NCBI RefSeq assembly: GCF_008039575.1
Contig: NZ_VDUY01000007.1
Coordinates: forward strand, 162,827-226,826
Source: Zeimonas arvi
GTDB lineage: Bacteria > Pseudomonadota > Gammaproteobacteria > Burkholderiales > Burkholderiaceae_E
DNA: 64,000 nt
Direction: 5' to 3'
Both the position numbers and the translations under genes were made by a program. The number at the start of each line of letters is the position of its first letter. Within the stretch, counting starts at the first letter, position 1. Shown here one piece after another: positions 18,024 through 25,713 of this stretch. The notes beneath the pieces are model-generated. The model made no database searches. It was not told the origin of the DNA and saw only the letters and a program-made list of their open reading frames with translations.

Positions 18024-19645
18024 CGAGGACCTCCCGGGATCGGTGCGCGCTGCACGGGCGGTTCGCCGAGCACGCGCGCGCTGTAGTCGCCACTGCGCAG
18101 CAGCCCGTCGGTCGTGCGCTCAAGGAAGTCGAACAACGCTCCCGCCTGGACGGTCAGCAGCACGCACAACAGCACCAGCGTGCCCACCGGAACGGCCTCG
18201 GAGAGTCTCAGGCGGGGCGGCGTCACCACCCCGGCGGCCCAGAAGGTGCGCACCCCGAGGCGCATCAGCGAGATGATCGCCGCCAGGCCGCCCAAGATCA
18301 TCAGTCCGATCAGCAGCCAGGTCGTTCCCGGCACGCCGTCGTGCGCCGCCGCGAGCATGGTGTGGAAGATGCCGAACTTGGCGACGAAGCCGGACAGCGG
18401 GGGCATCCCCGCGATCACCAGTGCGCAGGCGGTGAAGCTCAGCCCGAGGAACGCGAGCGTGCCCGGGATGTCCACGCCGACCGGGTCCTCCGGCTTGTCC
18501 TCGATCGCGAAGGCCTCCATGGTGATCGCCACCAGCGACGCACCCGGCGGACGAATCCGCTCGGTGAGCTCGAGCAGCAGCATGAACGCGGCCATCGCCA
18601 GCGTGGAGCCGAGGAGGTAATACAGGCCCGACGCGAGCACCGCGCCGCCGGAGTGCCCGATGACCGCCAGCAGCGTGCCCGAGGAGATGATTGCCGCGTA
18701 GCCCGCCATGCGTCCGCCATCCTGGCTGGCCAGCATGCCGATCGCGCCGAACAGCAGGGTCGCCATCCCGCCGAAGGTGAGCGCCGCCAGGCCGAAACCG
18801 TCCAGCGCGCCCGCGCCGTCCCCGAACACCGTCGACCAGACCCGCAGCACTGCGTAGACGCCGACCTTGGTCATCAGCACGAGCATCGCCCCGACCGGCG
18901 CGGAAGCCGAGGCGTAGGTCGTGGGCAACCAGAAGCCGAGCGGCCACATCGCGCCCTTGGTCAGGAAGGCCAGCGCGAGCACCGCGGCGCCGACCCGAAG
19001 CAGCCAGGCGTCCTGGGCGCCGAGCCCGTCGACCCGCGCGGCGAGATCGGCGACGTTGAGCGTGCCTGTGGCAGCGTAGATCAGCGACACGCCGATCAGG
19101 AACAGCAGCGAGGCCGCGAGGTTGACGGCGATGTACTGCATGCCGGCCCGGATGCGGCGCACGTTGTAGCCGTGCAGCACCAGGCCGTAGGAGGCGGCCA
19201 GCATGACCTCGAAGAAGACGAACAGGTTGAACAGGTCGTTGGTCAGGAAGGCGCCGTTGAGCCCCATCAGCAGGAACTGGAACAGGGAGTGGAAGCTCAC
19301 GCCGACGCGGTCCCAGCGCCGCGCCGAGAACACCAGCACGGCCAGCGCGATGGTCGAGGTCAGCGCCAGCATCAGCGCCGCGAGCCGGTCGACCATCAGC
19401 GCGATGCCGAAGGGCGCCGCCCAGTTCGCGGCGAAGTAGACGCCGATTCCGCCCGGCCAGGATTCCCGGTCCGTCGCCAGGAGAAGCGCCAGCGCCACCG
19501 CCAGCTGGAGCACGGTGCTGGCCACGCCGAGCGTGCTCTTCAGGGCGTGGTGCCTCTGGTTGACCGGGATCAGCAGCGCGCCGACCACCAGCGGAAGCAG
19601 GACAGGCACCACGATCAGGTGCTGCATCCAGGGCAGGGAGCTCAT
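18020..19645 (-). CDS. mrpD: Multisubunit Na+/H+ antiporter subunit MrpD/MnhD
   Basis: A 541-residue polytopic membrane protein related to the NuoN/NuoL proton-pumping subunits of complex I. The Proton_antipo_M core is seen with the membrane-buried lysines and glutamate in LFVFFEVMLAASYGLVL and FLTKGAMWPLGFWLPTTYASA. About 14 transmembrane segments are expected. ATG 19645 overlaps the mrpC stop by four bases. The C-terminal 50 residues are hydrophilic. MrpD carries one of the ion paths of the antiporter. Confidence 0.93.
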   Translation of the reverse strand: MSSLPWMQHLIVVPVLLPLVVGALLIPVNQRHHALKSTLGVASTVLQLAVALALLLATDRESWPGGIGVYFAANWAAPFGIALMVDRLAALMLALTSTIALAVLVFSARRWDRVGVSFHSLFQFLLMGLNGAFLTNDLFNLFVFFEVMLAASYGLVLHGYNVRRIRAGMQYIAVNLAASLLFLIGVSLIYAATGTLNVADLAARVDGLGAQDAWLLRVGAAVLALAFLTKGAMWPLGFWLPTTYASASAPVGAMLVLMTKVGVYAVLRVWSTVFGDGAGALDGFGLAALTFGGMATLLFGAIGMLASQDGGRMAGYAAIISSGTLLAVIGHSGGAVLASGLYYLLGSTLAMAAFMLLLELTERIRPPGASLVAITMEAFAIEDKPEDPVGVDIPGTLAFLGLSFTACALVIAGMPPLSGFVAKFGIFHTMLAAAHDGVPGTTWLLIGLMILGGLAAIISLMRLGVRTFWAAGVVTPPRLRLSEAVPVGTLVLLCVLLTVQAGALFDFLERTTDGLLRSGDYSARVLGEPPVQRAPIPGGPR

Positions 19646-19983
19646 TCGCGGGGCTCCTCGCCGTCGACATGATCGCTGCCGCTGAGGCCGCGCGCGCCGA
19701 TCATGATGACCAGGTAGAGCGCGGTGGTGGCGAAGCCGATCACGATCGCGGTCAGGACCAGGCCCTGGGGAAGCGGGTCGGCGAACAACGCCGGATCGAC
19801 GTCCGGCGTGAGCGTGATCGGCGGCTTGTCCACCCACAGGCGGCCCATCGCGAAGATGAACAGGTTCACCGCATAGGACATCAGCATCAGGCCGGCGAGG
19901 AGCTGAAAGGTCCGCGGACGCAGGATCAGCCAGATGCCCGATCCGAACACCACGCCGACGGCGATCGACAGCACCAGCTCCAT
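19642..19983 (-). CDS. mrpC: Multisubunit Na+/H+ antiporter subunit MrpC/MnhC
   Basis: A 113-residue NuoK-like subunit with three transmembrane helices. The segment LMLMSYAVNLFIFAMG and the later LPQGLVLTAIVIGFATTALYL are the family signature. Its start codon shares one base with the mrpAB stop (TGATG), the usual tight coupling in this operon. The 16-residue tail after the last helix is acidic. Confidence 0.93.
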   Translation of the reverse strand: MELVLSIAVGVVFGSGIWLILRPRTFQLLAGLMLMSYAVNLFIFAMGRLWVDKPPITLTPDVDPALFADPLPQGLVLTAIVIGFATTALYLVIMIGARGLSGSDHVDGEEPRE

Positions 19984-22889
19984 CAGGCAGTCCTCCCCGC
20001 GCCGTCGAGATCGCCGGCAGCGTCGTCGTCGCCGGGCTGGCGGTGCGCCCGCAGCGACTGGTGGGCGAGCGCCACCAGCATCAGTATCGTGGTCCCGACC
20101 ACCACCGCGAATACGCCCAGGTCGAACACGAAGGCGCTCGGCAGGTGCAGCTCGCCGACGATCGGCCAGTTCACGTGCGCGGTGTGCGTGGTCAGGAAGG
20201 GGTGGCCGAACAGCCACGCGCCCAGCCCGGTCGCGCAGGCGAGCAGCAGGCCGAAACCCAGCCATCGGTGCGGTCGCAGGTTCAGGTGCTTCTCGACCCA
20301 CACCGTGCCGGCCAGCATGTACTGCACCAGGATCGCCACCGCGAAGACGAGGCCCGCCACGAAACCGCCGCCGGGCAGGTTGTGGCCGCGCAAGAACAGG
20401 TACACGGCGAACACGCCCATGAAGGGGAGCAGCAGGCGAAGGTAGATGCCCGGCACCAGCAGGTAGCCGCTGTTGGCCTGTTCGGCCGGGGTCTGGCTGC
20501 TTGCCGGGTCGTGCAGGAATCGCTGCTGGGGCGGGATGCCCGCGCTCTCGGGCGCGGGGCGGAAGCGGCGCAGCAGCGCGTAGACGGTGAGCGCGACGAC
20601 GGCGAGCACGGTGATCTCGCCGAGGGTGTCGAAGCTGCGGAAGTCCACCAGCAGCACGTTCACCACGTTGCTGCCGCCGCCGCCCGTGAGCGCGTTCAGC
20701 AGGAAGAAGTCGGCGATCGTGTCAGTGGGCGGACGCGACAGCACCGCATAGGTGATCGCAGCCAGGGCGAGGCCGCCGCCGACCGCGATCGAGAGGTCGC
20801 GCGCCCGTCGCAGCCAGACCCGGTGCAGTGGCTGTGGCGGCGTGGCGATCGACTCGAGCCGCGGCGGAAGCCAGCGCAGGCCGAGCAGGATCAGGACCGT
20901 GGTGACGGTTTCCACCATCAACTGGGTCAGGGCCAGGTCGGGCGCGGACAGCCACAGGAAGGTGGCCGCGGTGACGATGCCGGTCCCGCCGATCAAGGTG
21001 AGCGCGGCCAGGCGATGATACTTGGCCATCCAGGCCCCGACGATCGCGCAGGCTCCGCCGATCGTCCAGATCCCCGCGAAGAGCAGATCGAAGTCCCGGA
21101 GCGGAATGGTCGTCCAGGCAGGGAGCGCCCCGGCCAGCAGCGGCGGGACGGTCAGCAGCGCGATCATCATCAGCAGCAACTGGGTCTGCAGCCGCCGGGT
21201 GCCGACGCGCCGCAGCAGCCACTCAGCCCCGCGCATGATCTGGAGCATCGTCGATTCGTAGGCCTGGGCGGCGTTGAAGCGATGGATCAGCGGCACGTGC
21301 TCGCGCTGCTGCGGGTCCAAGCGGCTGCGCAGCACGACGTACAGAACCACCCCTCCTGCCAGGGCAACCAGGCTCATCAGCAGCGGCAGATTGAAGCCGT
21401 GCCACACCGCGAGGTCGTATGCCGGAGTCGCGTCGCCGAGGGTCGCGGTGACCGCGAGCTTCAGCACCGGGCCGATGCTCAGCCCGGGGGCGATGCCCAC
21501 CACCAGGCAACCGAGCACCAACAGCTCCACTGGAAAGCGCATCCAGCGCGGTGGCTCGTGCGGGACGCGAGGGAGGTCGCGCGCCGGAGGCCCGAAGAAG
21601 ACCGAGATGAAGCGCAGCGAGTAGGCCACGCTGAACATGCCCATCGCCACCGCGGCGTAGGACATCGACCAGTCTCGGTCGCCGCCCACGTGGATCGTCT
21701 CGGCGAAGAACATCTCCTTGGACAGGAATCCGTTCAGCAGCGGCACGCCGGCCATCGCGGCGCTGGCCACGATCGCCAGGGCGGCGGTGATCGGCAGTTG
21801 GTGGCGAAGACCGCGCAGCACGCGCAGGTCGCGAGTGCCGGTCTCGTGGTCGATGATGCCGGCCGCCATGAACAGCGAGGCCTTGAAGGTCGCGTGGTTC
21901 AGGATGTGGAAGATGGCAGCGACGATCGCGAGCGGCGTGCCGATGCCGATCAGCACGGTGATCAGGCCGAGATGGCTGATCGTGGAGTACGCCAGCAGGC
22001 CCTTCAGGTCGTGCTGGAAGATCGCGATGAAGGCGCCGATCAGCAACGTGCACACGCCGGCGCCGCCGACGATCCAGGTCCACTCGGGGGTGCCGGCCAG
22101 CGCGGGCCACAGCCTGACCAGCAGGAAGACTCCGGCCTTTACCATCGTCGCTGAATGAAGATACGCGGACACCGGCGTCGGGGCGGCCATCGCGTGGGGC
22201 AGCCAGAAATGGAAGGGAAACTGGGCGCTCTTGGTCAGCGCGCCCAGCGCGACCAGGCCGAGCGCGGGGAGGTACAGATCGTGTCCGCGGATCCGGTCGC
22301 CGGCCGCCAGCACCTCATCGAGGTCGTAACTGCCGACGACGTGGCCGATGACCAGAACCCCGGCGAGCAGACAAAGCCCTCCGGTGGCAGTGACGGTGAA
22401 CGCCATGCGCGCACCGCGCCGGGCGTCGGCGCGATGATGCCAGTAGCCGATCAGCAGGAATGAGGTGAGGCTGGTGAGCTCCCAGAACACCACCAGCTGG
22501 ACGAGGTTGCCGGACAGCACCACGCCCAGCATCGAGCCCATGAAGGCCAGCAGGAAGGAGAAGAAACGCGGGACCGGATCCTCGGGCGACATGTAGTAAC
22601 GCGCATACAGCACCACCAGCAGGCCGATGGCGAGCACCAGGAGCGCGAACACCCAGGCCAGGCCGTCGACCCGCAGGACGAATGAGAGTCCCTGCGCCGG
22701 CAGCCAGGCGAACTCCTCGCGCAGGACCTCGCCGCGCGAGACCTCTGGAAGCAGCGCCAGCGCGATCGCCAGGCCGCACACCGCCACCGCGATCGCCAGC
22801 CAGGATTCGCGGTTGCGGGCATCCTGCGGCAACAGGGCCGCGACGATGCTTCCGATGAACGGCAAGAGGACGAGCGAGGCGAGCAGCAT
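19983..22889 (-). CDS. mrpA: Fused MrpA-MrpB Na+/H+ antiporter subunit
   Basis: A 968-residue membrane protein and first gene of the mrp operon. Residues 1 to about 650 are NuoL-like (FWELTSLTSFLLIGYW with the key Glu; TKSAQFPFHFWLPHAMAAPTP). The next 150 residues match the MrpA C-terminal and MbhE-like parts (LTQLMVETVTTVLILLGLRW; FRSFDTLGEITVLA). The end is a fused MrpB domain (LPGGGFVAGLVFA). This fused form defines the six-gene mrp operons found in Gram-negative bacteria. ATG 22889 (MLLASLVLLPF) is preferred to an upstream start that would add 25 hydrophilic residues. Confidence 0.93.
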   Translation of the reverse strand: MLLASLVLLPFIGSIVAALLPQDARNRESWLAIAVAVCGLAIALALLPEVSRGEVLREEFAWLPAQGLSFVLRVDGLAWVFALLVLAIGLLVVLYARYYMSPEDPVPRFFSFLLAFMGSMLGVVLSGNLVQLVVFWELTSLTSFLLIGYWHHRADARRGARMAFTVTATGGLCLLAGVLVIGHVVGSYDLDEVLAAGDRIRGHDLYLPALGLVALGALTKSAQFPFHFWLPHAMAAPTPVSAYLHSATMVKAGVFLLVRLWPALAGTPEWTWIVGGAGVCTLLIGAFIAIFQHDLKGLLAYSTISHLGLITVLIGIGTPLAIVAAIFHILNHATFKASLFMAAGIIDHETGTRDLRVLRGLRHQLPITAALAIVASAAMAGVPLLNGFLSKEMFFAETIHVGGDRDWSMSYAAVAMGMFSVAYSLRFISVFFGPPARDLPRVPHEPPRWMRFPVELLVLGCLVVGIAPGLSIGPVLKLAVTATLGDATPAYDLAVWHGFNLPLLMSLVALAGGVVLYVVLRSRLDPQQREHVPLIHRFNAAQAYESTMLQIMRGAEWLLRRVGTRRLQTQLLLMMIALLTVPPLLAGALPAWTTIPLRDFDLLFAGIWTIGGACAIVGAWMAKYHRLAALTLIGGTGIVTAATFLWLSAPDLALTQLMVETVTTVLILLGLRWLPPRLESIATPPQPLHRVWLRRARDLSIAVGGGLALAAITYAVLSRPPTDTIADFFLLNALTGGGGSNVVNVLLVDFRSFDTLGEITVLAVVALTVYALLRRFRPAPESAGIPPQQRFLHDPASSQTPAEQANSGYLLVPGIYLRLLLPFMGVFAVYLFLRGHNLPGGGFVAGLVFAVAILVQYMLAGTVWVEKHLNLRPHRWLGFGLLLACATGLGAWLFGHPFLTTHTAHVNWPIVGELHLPSAFVFDLGVFAVVVGTTILMLVALAHQSLRAHRQPGDDDAAGDLDGAGRTA

Positions 22890-23016
22890 CGATGTTGCAG
22901 CGGTTGGCGATCGGGCCTGCGAGCACGGGCGGAAGGCGTCGGCGGGGATGGGACGGCGAGGCATTGCCTGCTCGCGCCGGGCCGACCGACATGCGCATGA
23001 TAACGACAGCGCGGCC

Positions 23017-23343
23017 CTAATCGCCGGCGGCGAACTTCATGAGGAGGATGCCCGCCACGATCAGGCTCGCGGCCAGCACGCGAAGCGGCGTCCGCGGCTC
23101 GCCGAGCGCCACGATGCCGACGACGAAGGCGCCGATCGCGCCGATTCCCGTCCACACCGCATACGCGGTGCCGAGCGGCATCATGCGCATCGCCATGGCC
23201 ATGGCCAGCAAGGCGAAGCTCGCGATCATGACGACCAGGGTGACGACGGAAGGAATCGGCCTCGTGAATCCGGCCGACTGCTTCATCGAGTACGCCCAGA
23301 CGACTTCGAGGATTCCGGCGACGAGCAACGAGATCCAGGCCAT
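23017..23343 (-). CDS. gdx: Guanidinium exporter Gdx (SugE-type small multidrug resistance protein)
   Basis: A 108-residue SMR protein with four helices, working as an antiparallel dimer that exchanges guanidinium for protons. The central Glu13 and Trp16 (LEVVWAY) and the helix-3 signature PLGTAYAVWTGIGA are those of SugE/Gdx rather than EmrE. ATG 23343 gives the family length; the longer open frame runs into leader and tRNA sequence. A predicted guanidine-II riboswitch lies directly upstream, which supports the assignment independently. The gene is the last chromosomal one before the integrative element. Confidence 0.9.
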   Translation of the reverse strand: MAWISLLVAGILEVVWAYSMKQSAGFTRPIPSVVTLVVMIASFALLAMAMAMRMMPLGTAYAVWTGIGAIGAFVVGIVALGEPRTPLRVLAASLIVAGILLMKFAAGD

Positions 23344-23365
23344 GGCGGCTCTTCTCACGAGAGAG

Positions 23366-23412
23366 CCGGGCCGTCCCGGGGCATGTTCCCGAAGTGGGGG
23401 AGGTCGTCCGCC
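23366..23412 (-). promoter_or_regulatory. Guanidine-II (mini-ykkC) riboswitch candidate upstream of gdx
   Basis: On the minus strand two short hairpins carry the diagnostic ACGR tetraloops. The first is GGCGG-ACGA-CCTCC (loop 23404-23407, one C/T mismatch in the stem). The second is CCGGG-ACGG-CCCGG (loop 23371-23374, five perfect pairs). They are 19 bases apart, inside the known linker range, and the second ends 22 bases before the gdx ATG. Paired ACGR hairpins in front of an SMR gene are the definition of the guanidine-II class, in which ligand binding by loop-loop contact frees the ribosome site. Ligand binding itself is inferred. Confidence 0.82.
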
Positions 23413-23468
23413 TGGGCGCCGGTCGGTGACTTGCCGACGCGCGGCACGGCTTGCCGCTTGAGAGATTC

Positions 23469-23516
23469 TGGTGGGCGGCACAGGGTTCGAACCTGTGACC
23501 CCTGCCGTGTGAAGGC
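23469..23516 (-). other. Attachment core: 3' half of tRNA-Val(CAC), left end of integrative element
   Basis: The minus strand reads from the anticodon loop to CCA of a tRNA: loop TTCACAC (anticodon CAC), stem GGCAG, variable GGGTC, T-arm ACAGG/CCTGT around TTCGAAC, acceptor strand GCCGCCC, discriminator A, CCA. On the 5' side only GCC of the anticodon stem remains; the next bases do not pair and no D-arm or 5' acceptor strand exists. This is the duplicated core left when an element integrates into a tRNA 3' end. The integrase lies 128 bases to the right, so the element extends rightwards and the intact tRNA should be at its far end. Confidence 0.82.
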
Positions 23517-23644
23517 GTTCCAGCGACGTATTTACGTCATCTCCAGCCGATGGGTATCGCGCTGAAAGCCGCGTCAGTGCTTGATCTGCAGCCATTCTCG
23601 TATTTCTTCATCCACCCTGATACTCTCCCTGAAATGGAGTACAT

Positions 23645-24871
23645 GTGGAGTACGGAGTGGGCGCGCAGATCAAGATCACCAAGCAGTTCATCGACGAGAT
23701 CACGGCCAACGGCGAGCGACAAGTCTTCCGCGACAGTGAGTGTAAAGGTTTGCAGCTGCGGGTGAGCCCCGCTGGCCGAAAGGTTTGGGCGTACGACTAC
23801 CGCGACCCGGCAGGCAAGCGCCAGACCTTCACGGTGGGCGATGCCGACCGCGTGTCGCCGGGCGAGGCTCGCAAGAAGGTGCGGGCGCTCGGCGAAGACC
23901 CAGCCGCCGAGAAACGCGCGGAGAAGGTCGAGGCTGCGAAGGCCGGCTCGCGCACGCTGCGGGCCTACCTCGAAGGCCGGTACTGGGATGACCATCTGAA
24001 GCGGGCCCGCAGCGGCGAGGCCACGAAGAAGCGAATCCTCGCCGCCTGGGCGCCTCTCCTCGACACCGACATGGCCGGCCTGTCCGTCGAGAAGGTCGCC
24101 GCTCACCGACTGAAGCGGCTCGACGCGGGGGTCAAGCCCCAGACGCTGAACCGCGACCGCACGGCGCTCCTCGCTCTCGTCAATCACGCGGTCGACGCGA
24201 GACTGATCGACCGCAACCCTCTCGACGACTCCCGGTTCAAGCCCTTCACCGCTCGGACTGCTGTGCGCGTCTCCGACGACAAGCGGGTGCGCTTCCTTGG
24301 CCAGCGCGACAAGGACGAGGACTTCCGCGACGAGCACGGTAAGAAGGTCGGTGAGCGGGAGCGGTTCACCGCGGCGCTGGCTGACTCGGCCACGCCGGAC
24401 TACCTGCGCCGACTGGTCACGCTGGCGCTGCACACTGGTATGCGACGCGGGGAGATGTTCAAGCTGCGCTGGTCGGAGGTGTCGATCGAGCGGGGTGACC
24501 TGCGCGTCCTGGGTGACACGGCGAAGACCGGCGAGGGCAGGGTGATCCCGCTGAACGCGCAGGCGCTCGCGGTCCTGCGCGAGTTGCGCGAGGAGAAGGC
24601 TCCGACGCAGACGCTGGTCTTCGTGAACCCGGACACCGACGACGCGTTCACGACGCTCAAGCGGTCGTGGGCGTCGCTGGTGAACCGGGCCAAGGTCGCC
24701 GACTTCACGCTGCACGACTGCCGGCATGACTTCGCCAGCCGCCTCGTGCAGGCCGGCGTCCCGCTGGAGGTTGTGCGCGACCTGCTTGGGCACTCCTCGA
24801 TCACTCTCACCGAGCGGTACGCGCACCTCGCGCCGCACCAGGCAGTCAGCGCGGTGGCGAAGCTGGTCTGA
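23645..24871 (+). CDS. int: Tyrosine-type site-specific integrase of the island
   Basis: A 408-residue phage-type integrase. Residues 1-95 hold a DUF4102-like arm-binding domain (LRVSPAGRKVWAYDYRDPAGKRQTF is its typical strand pair), then a core-binding SAM-like domain to about 205. The catalytic domain has Arg in LHTGMRRGEMFKLRW near 265, HDCRHDFASRL near 357, the box-III His in LLGHSS near 381 and the nucleophile Tyr in TERYAHL near 390. Start GTG 23645 has GGAG six bases before it. It adjoins the tRNA core, as is normal for tRNA-targeting elements, and is expected to excise and integrate the island. Confidence 0.93.
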   Translation: MEYGVGAQIKITKQFIDEITANGERQVFRDSECKGLQLRVSPAGRKVWAYDYRDPAGKRQTFTVGDADRVSPGEARKKVRALGEDPAAEKRAEKVEAAKAGSRTLRAYLEGRYWDDHLKRARSGEATKKRILAAWAPLLDTDMAGLSVEKVAAHRLKRLDAGVKPQTLNRDRTALLALVNHAVDARLIDRNPLDDSRFKPFTARTAVRVSDDKRVRFLGQRDKDEDFRDEHGKKVGERERFTAALADSATPDYLRRLVTLALHTGMRRGEMFKLRWSEVSIERGDLRVLGDTAKTGEGRVIPLNAQALAVLRELREEKAPTQTLVFVNPDTDDAFTTLKRSWASLVNRAKVADFTLHDCRHDFASRLVQAGVPLEVVRDLLGHSSITLTERYAHLAPHQAVSAVAKLV

Positions 24872-25246
24872 CGCTGCCGGTAGCGAATCCTCCCCGGCGT
24901 GGCACTAGATGTAGTGGTGCCCGGGAGGATGGGGTTGGTTTTTCGTGTATACTCCCCATCGAGCGATGAGCAGCTGCGGCGAACGCTGCTCGGAATGCGC
25001 GGTGCTGACCCGCCAAATGTCAGCGCCTCGCACCCGGTTCGCACCGGGCCCGTGAGGGATAGTTGCGAACGACGAGCGTACTGGTAGACGCCCTGCGCAA
25101 GTCGGATCGGCAGCACTTAGGCGGTGGCTTTGGGATGCCCGCCCGCGGAAGGTGACCCGCCTTCCTGCCCCTGGCGCGTAAGCCGGGCAATGCACTGCAT
25201 CGGTGGCGGCCGATGCGGAGAGTACGCATTGCTCGGAGCTTTTCGC
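24872..25246 (+). other. Gene-free stretch between integrase and AlpA-like gene
   Basis: No convincing coding sequence in 375 bases. It contains a TATACT that could be a -10 box (24948-24953) without a recognisable -35, and a strong hairpin CCCGGT-TCGC-ACCGGG at 25033-25048 with no T-run. These suggest a regulatory or RNA-coding region for the replication genes that follow, as is common in P4-like elements, but nothing definite can be named. Confidence 0.35.
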
Positions 25247-25480
25247 ATGCCTTCTACTGCACTTATCTCGCCGCGCAGCCTGCGCGAACGTGACGCCGCC
25301 AACTACACCGGCGTTTCCACCAGCTACCTCCGAAACACCCGCTGCGCCGACATGCGTCGCCTCGCGCGCGGGGAGCCCATTGTTGGCCCAGTCTGGTCGA
25401 ACGTCGGCCGCTCGGTCGTGTACCTCCGCGACGATTTGGACCGGTGGCTGGAGAGCGGCCGCGTGCGGGAGGCGGCATGA
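25247..25480 (+). CDS. AlpA/excisionase-like small DNA-binding protein
   Basis: A 77-residue protein with a MerR/AlpA-like winged helix: SLRERDAANYTGVSTSYLRNTR is the recognition part, and SVVYLRDDLDRWLES is the C-terminal strand and helix that ends such proteins. ATG 25247 has GGAG eight bases upstream. Position between integrase and primase is typical for AlpA/Xis regulators controlling integrase expression and excision in satellites and genomic islands. Its stop overlaps the next small frame by four bases. Confidence 0.75.
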   Translation: MPSTALISPRSLRERDAANYTGVSTSYLRNTRCADMRRLARGEPIVGPVWSNVGRSVVYLRDDLDRWLESGRVREAA

Positions 25481-25557
25481 GCGCCGCCGCCATCGAGGTC
25501 GCCCTGGCCGCCAGCCTGGCGCTACTCGCGCTGCTCGCCACGGGATGTCTCGCATGA
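25477..25557 (+). CDS. Tiny hydrophobic peptide with lipobox-like end
   Basis: A 26-residue frame starting at an ATGA overlap with the AlpA-like gene: one hydrophobic helix (ALAASLALLALLATG) and then Cys-Leu-Ala. LATGC resembles a lipobox, although only two residues would remain after it. Its ATGA-coupled position and further ATGA coupling to an 18-residue basic frame (25554-25610) suggest a real translation chain, but such short frames can arise by chance in GC-rich DNA. No known family recognised. Confidence 0.35.
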   Translation: MSAAAIEVALAASLALLALLATGCLA

Positions 25558-25663
25558 CCCGCGCCCCGTCGGGCCCGCCGAGAACGCGCCAGCCCGACCC
25601 CCATTCCTGACGCCCCTGCCCCCAGGCGGCGATTCTGCGCGGCCGACCCTCTGCGCAGAAAAA

Positions 25664-25696
25664 CGGCCAGCACCGATCGGTTCGGTGACTGGCCGC
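25664..25696 (+). promoter_or_regulatory. Leader hairpin before the primase gene
   Basis: A large inverted repeat sits about 20 bases before the primase-helicase start. The outer arms are CGGCCAG and CTGGCCG (7 pairs) and the inner arms CACCGA and TCGGTG (6 pairs). A bulged A interrupts the right side and the loop is TCGGT. A stem of 13 pairs just ahead of a GAGAGG ribosome site suggests control of translation or a short regulatory RNA, as with leader RNAs of P4-type replication operons. No run of T follows directly, so a simple terminator is less likely. Confidence 0.55.
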
Positions 25697-25713
25697 AAGA
25701 GAGGTTTCTCACA

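Noticed and set aside
20043..22154. Plus-strand open frame of 703 codons opposite mrpAB
   Set aside because: Composition of a shadow frame (Arg/His/Gln-rich, no hydrophobic core); mrpAB is unmistakable.
23469..23550. Complete tRNA gene at the integrase junction
   Set aside because: The 5' half (acceptor strand, D-arm, full anticodon stem) is missing; only an attachment core remains.
24935..24953. Promoter TTGGTT/TATACT
   Set aside because: Only seven bases between the two boxes; not a workable -35/-10 spacing.
24905..25555. Minus-strand frame of 216 codons opposite the AlpA-like gene
   Set aside because: No recognisable motif or ribosome site; AlpA-like reading on the plus strand is far better.
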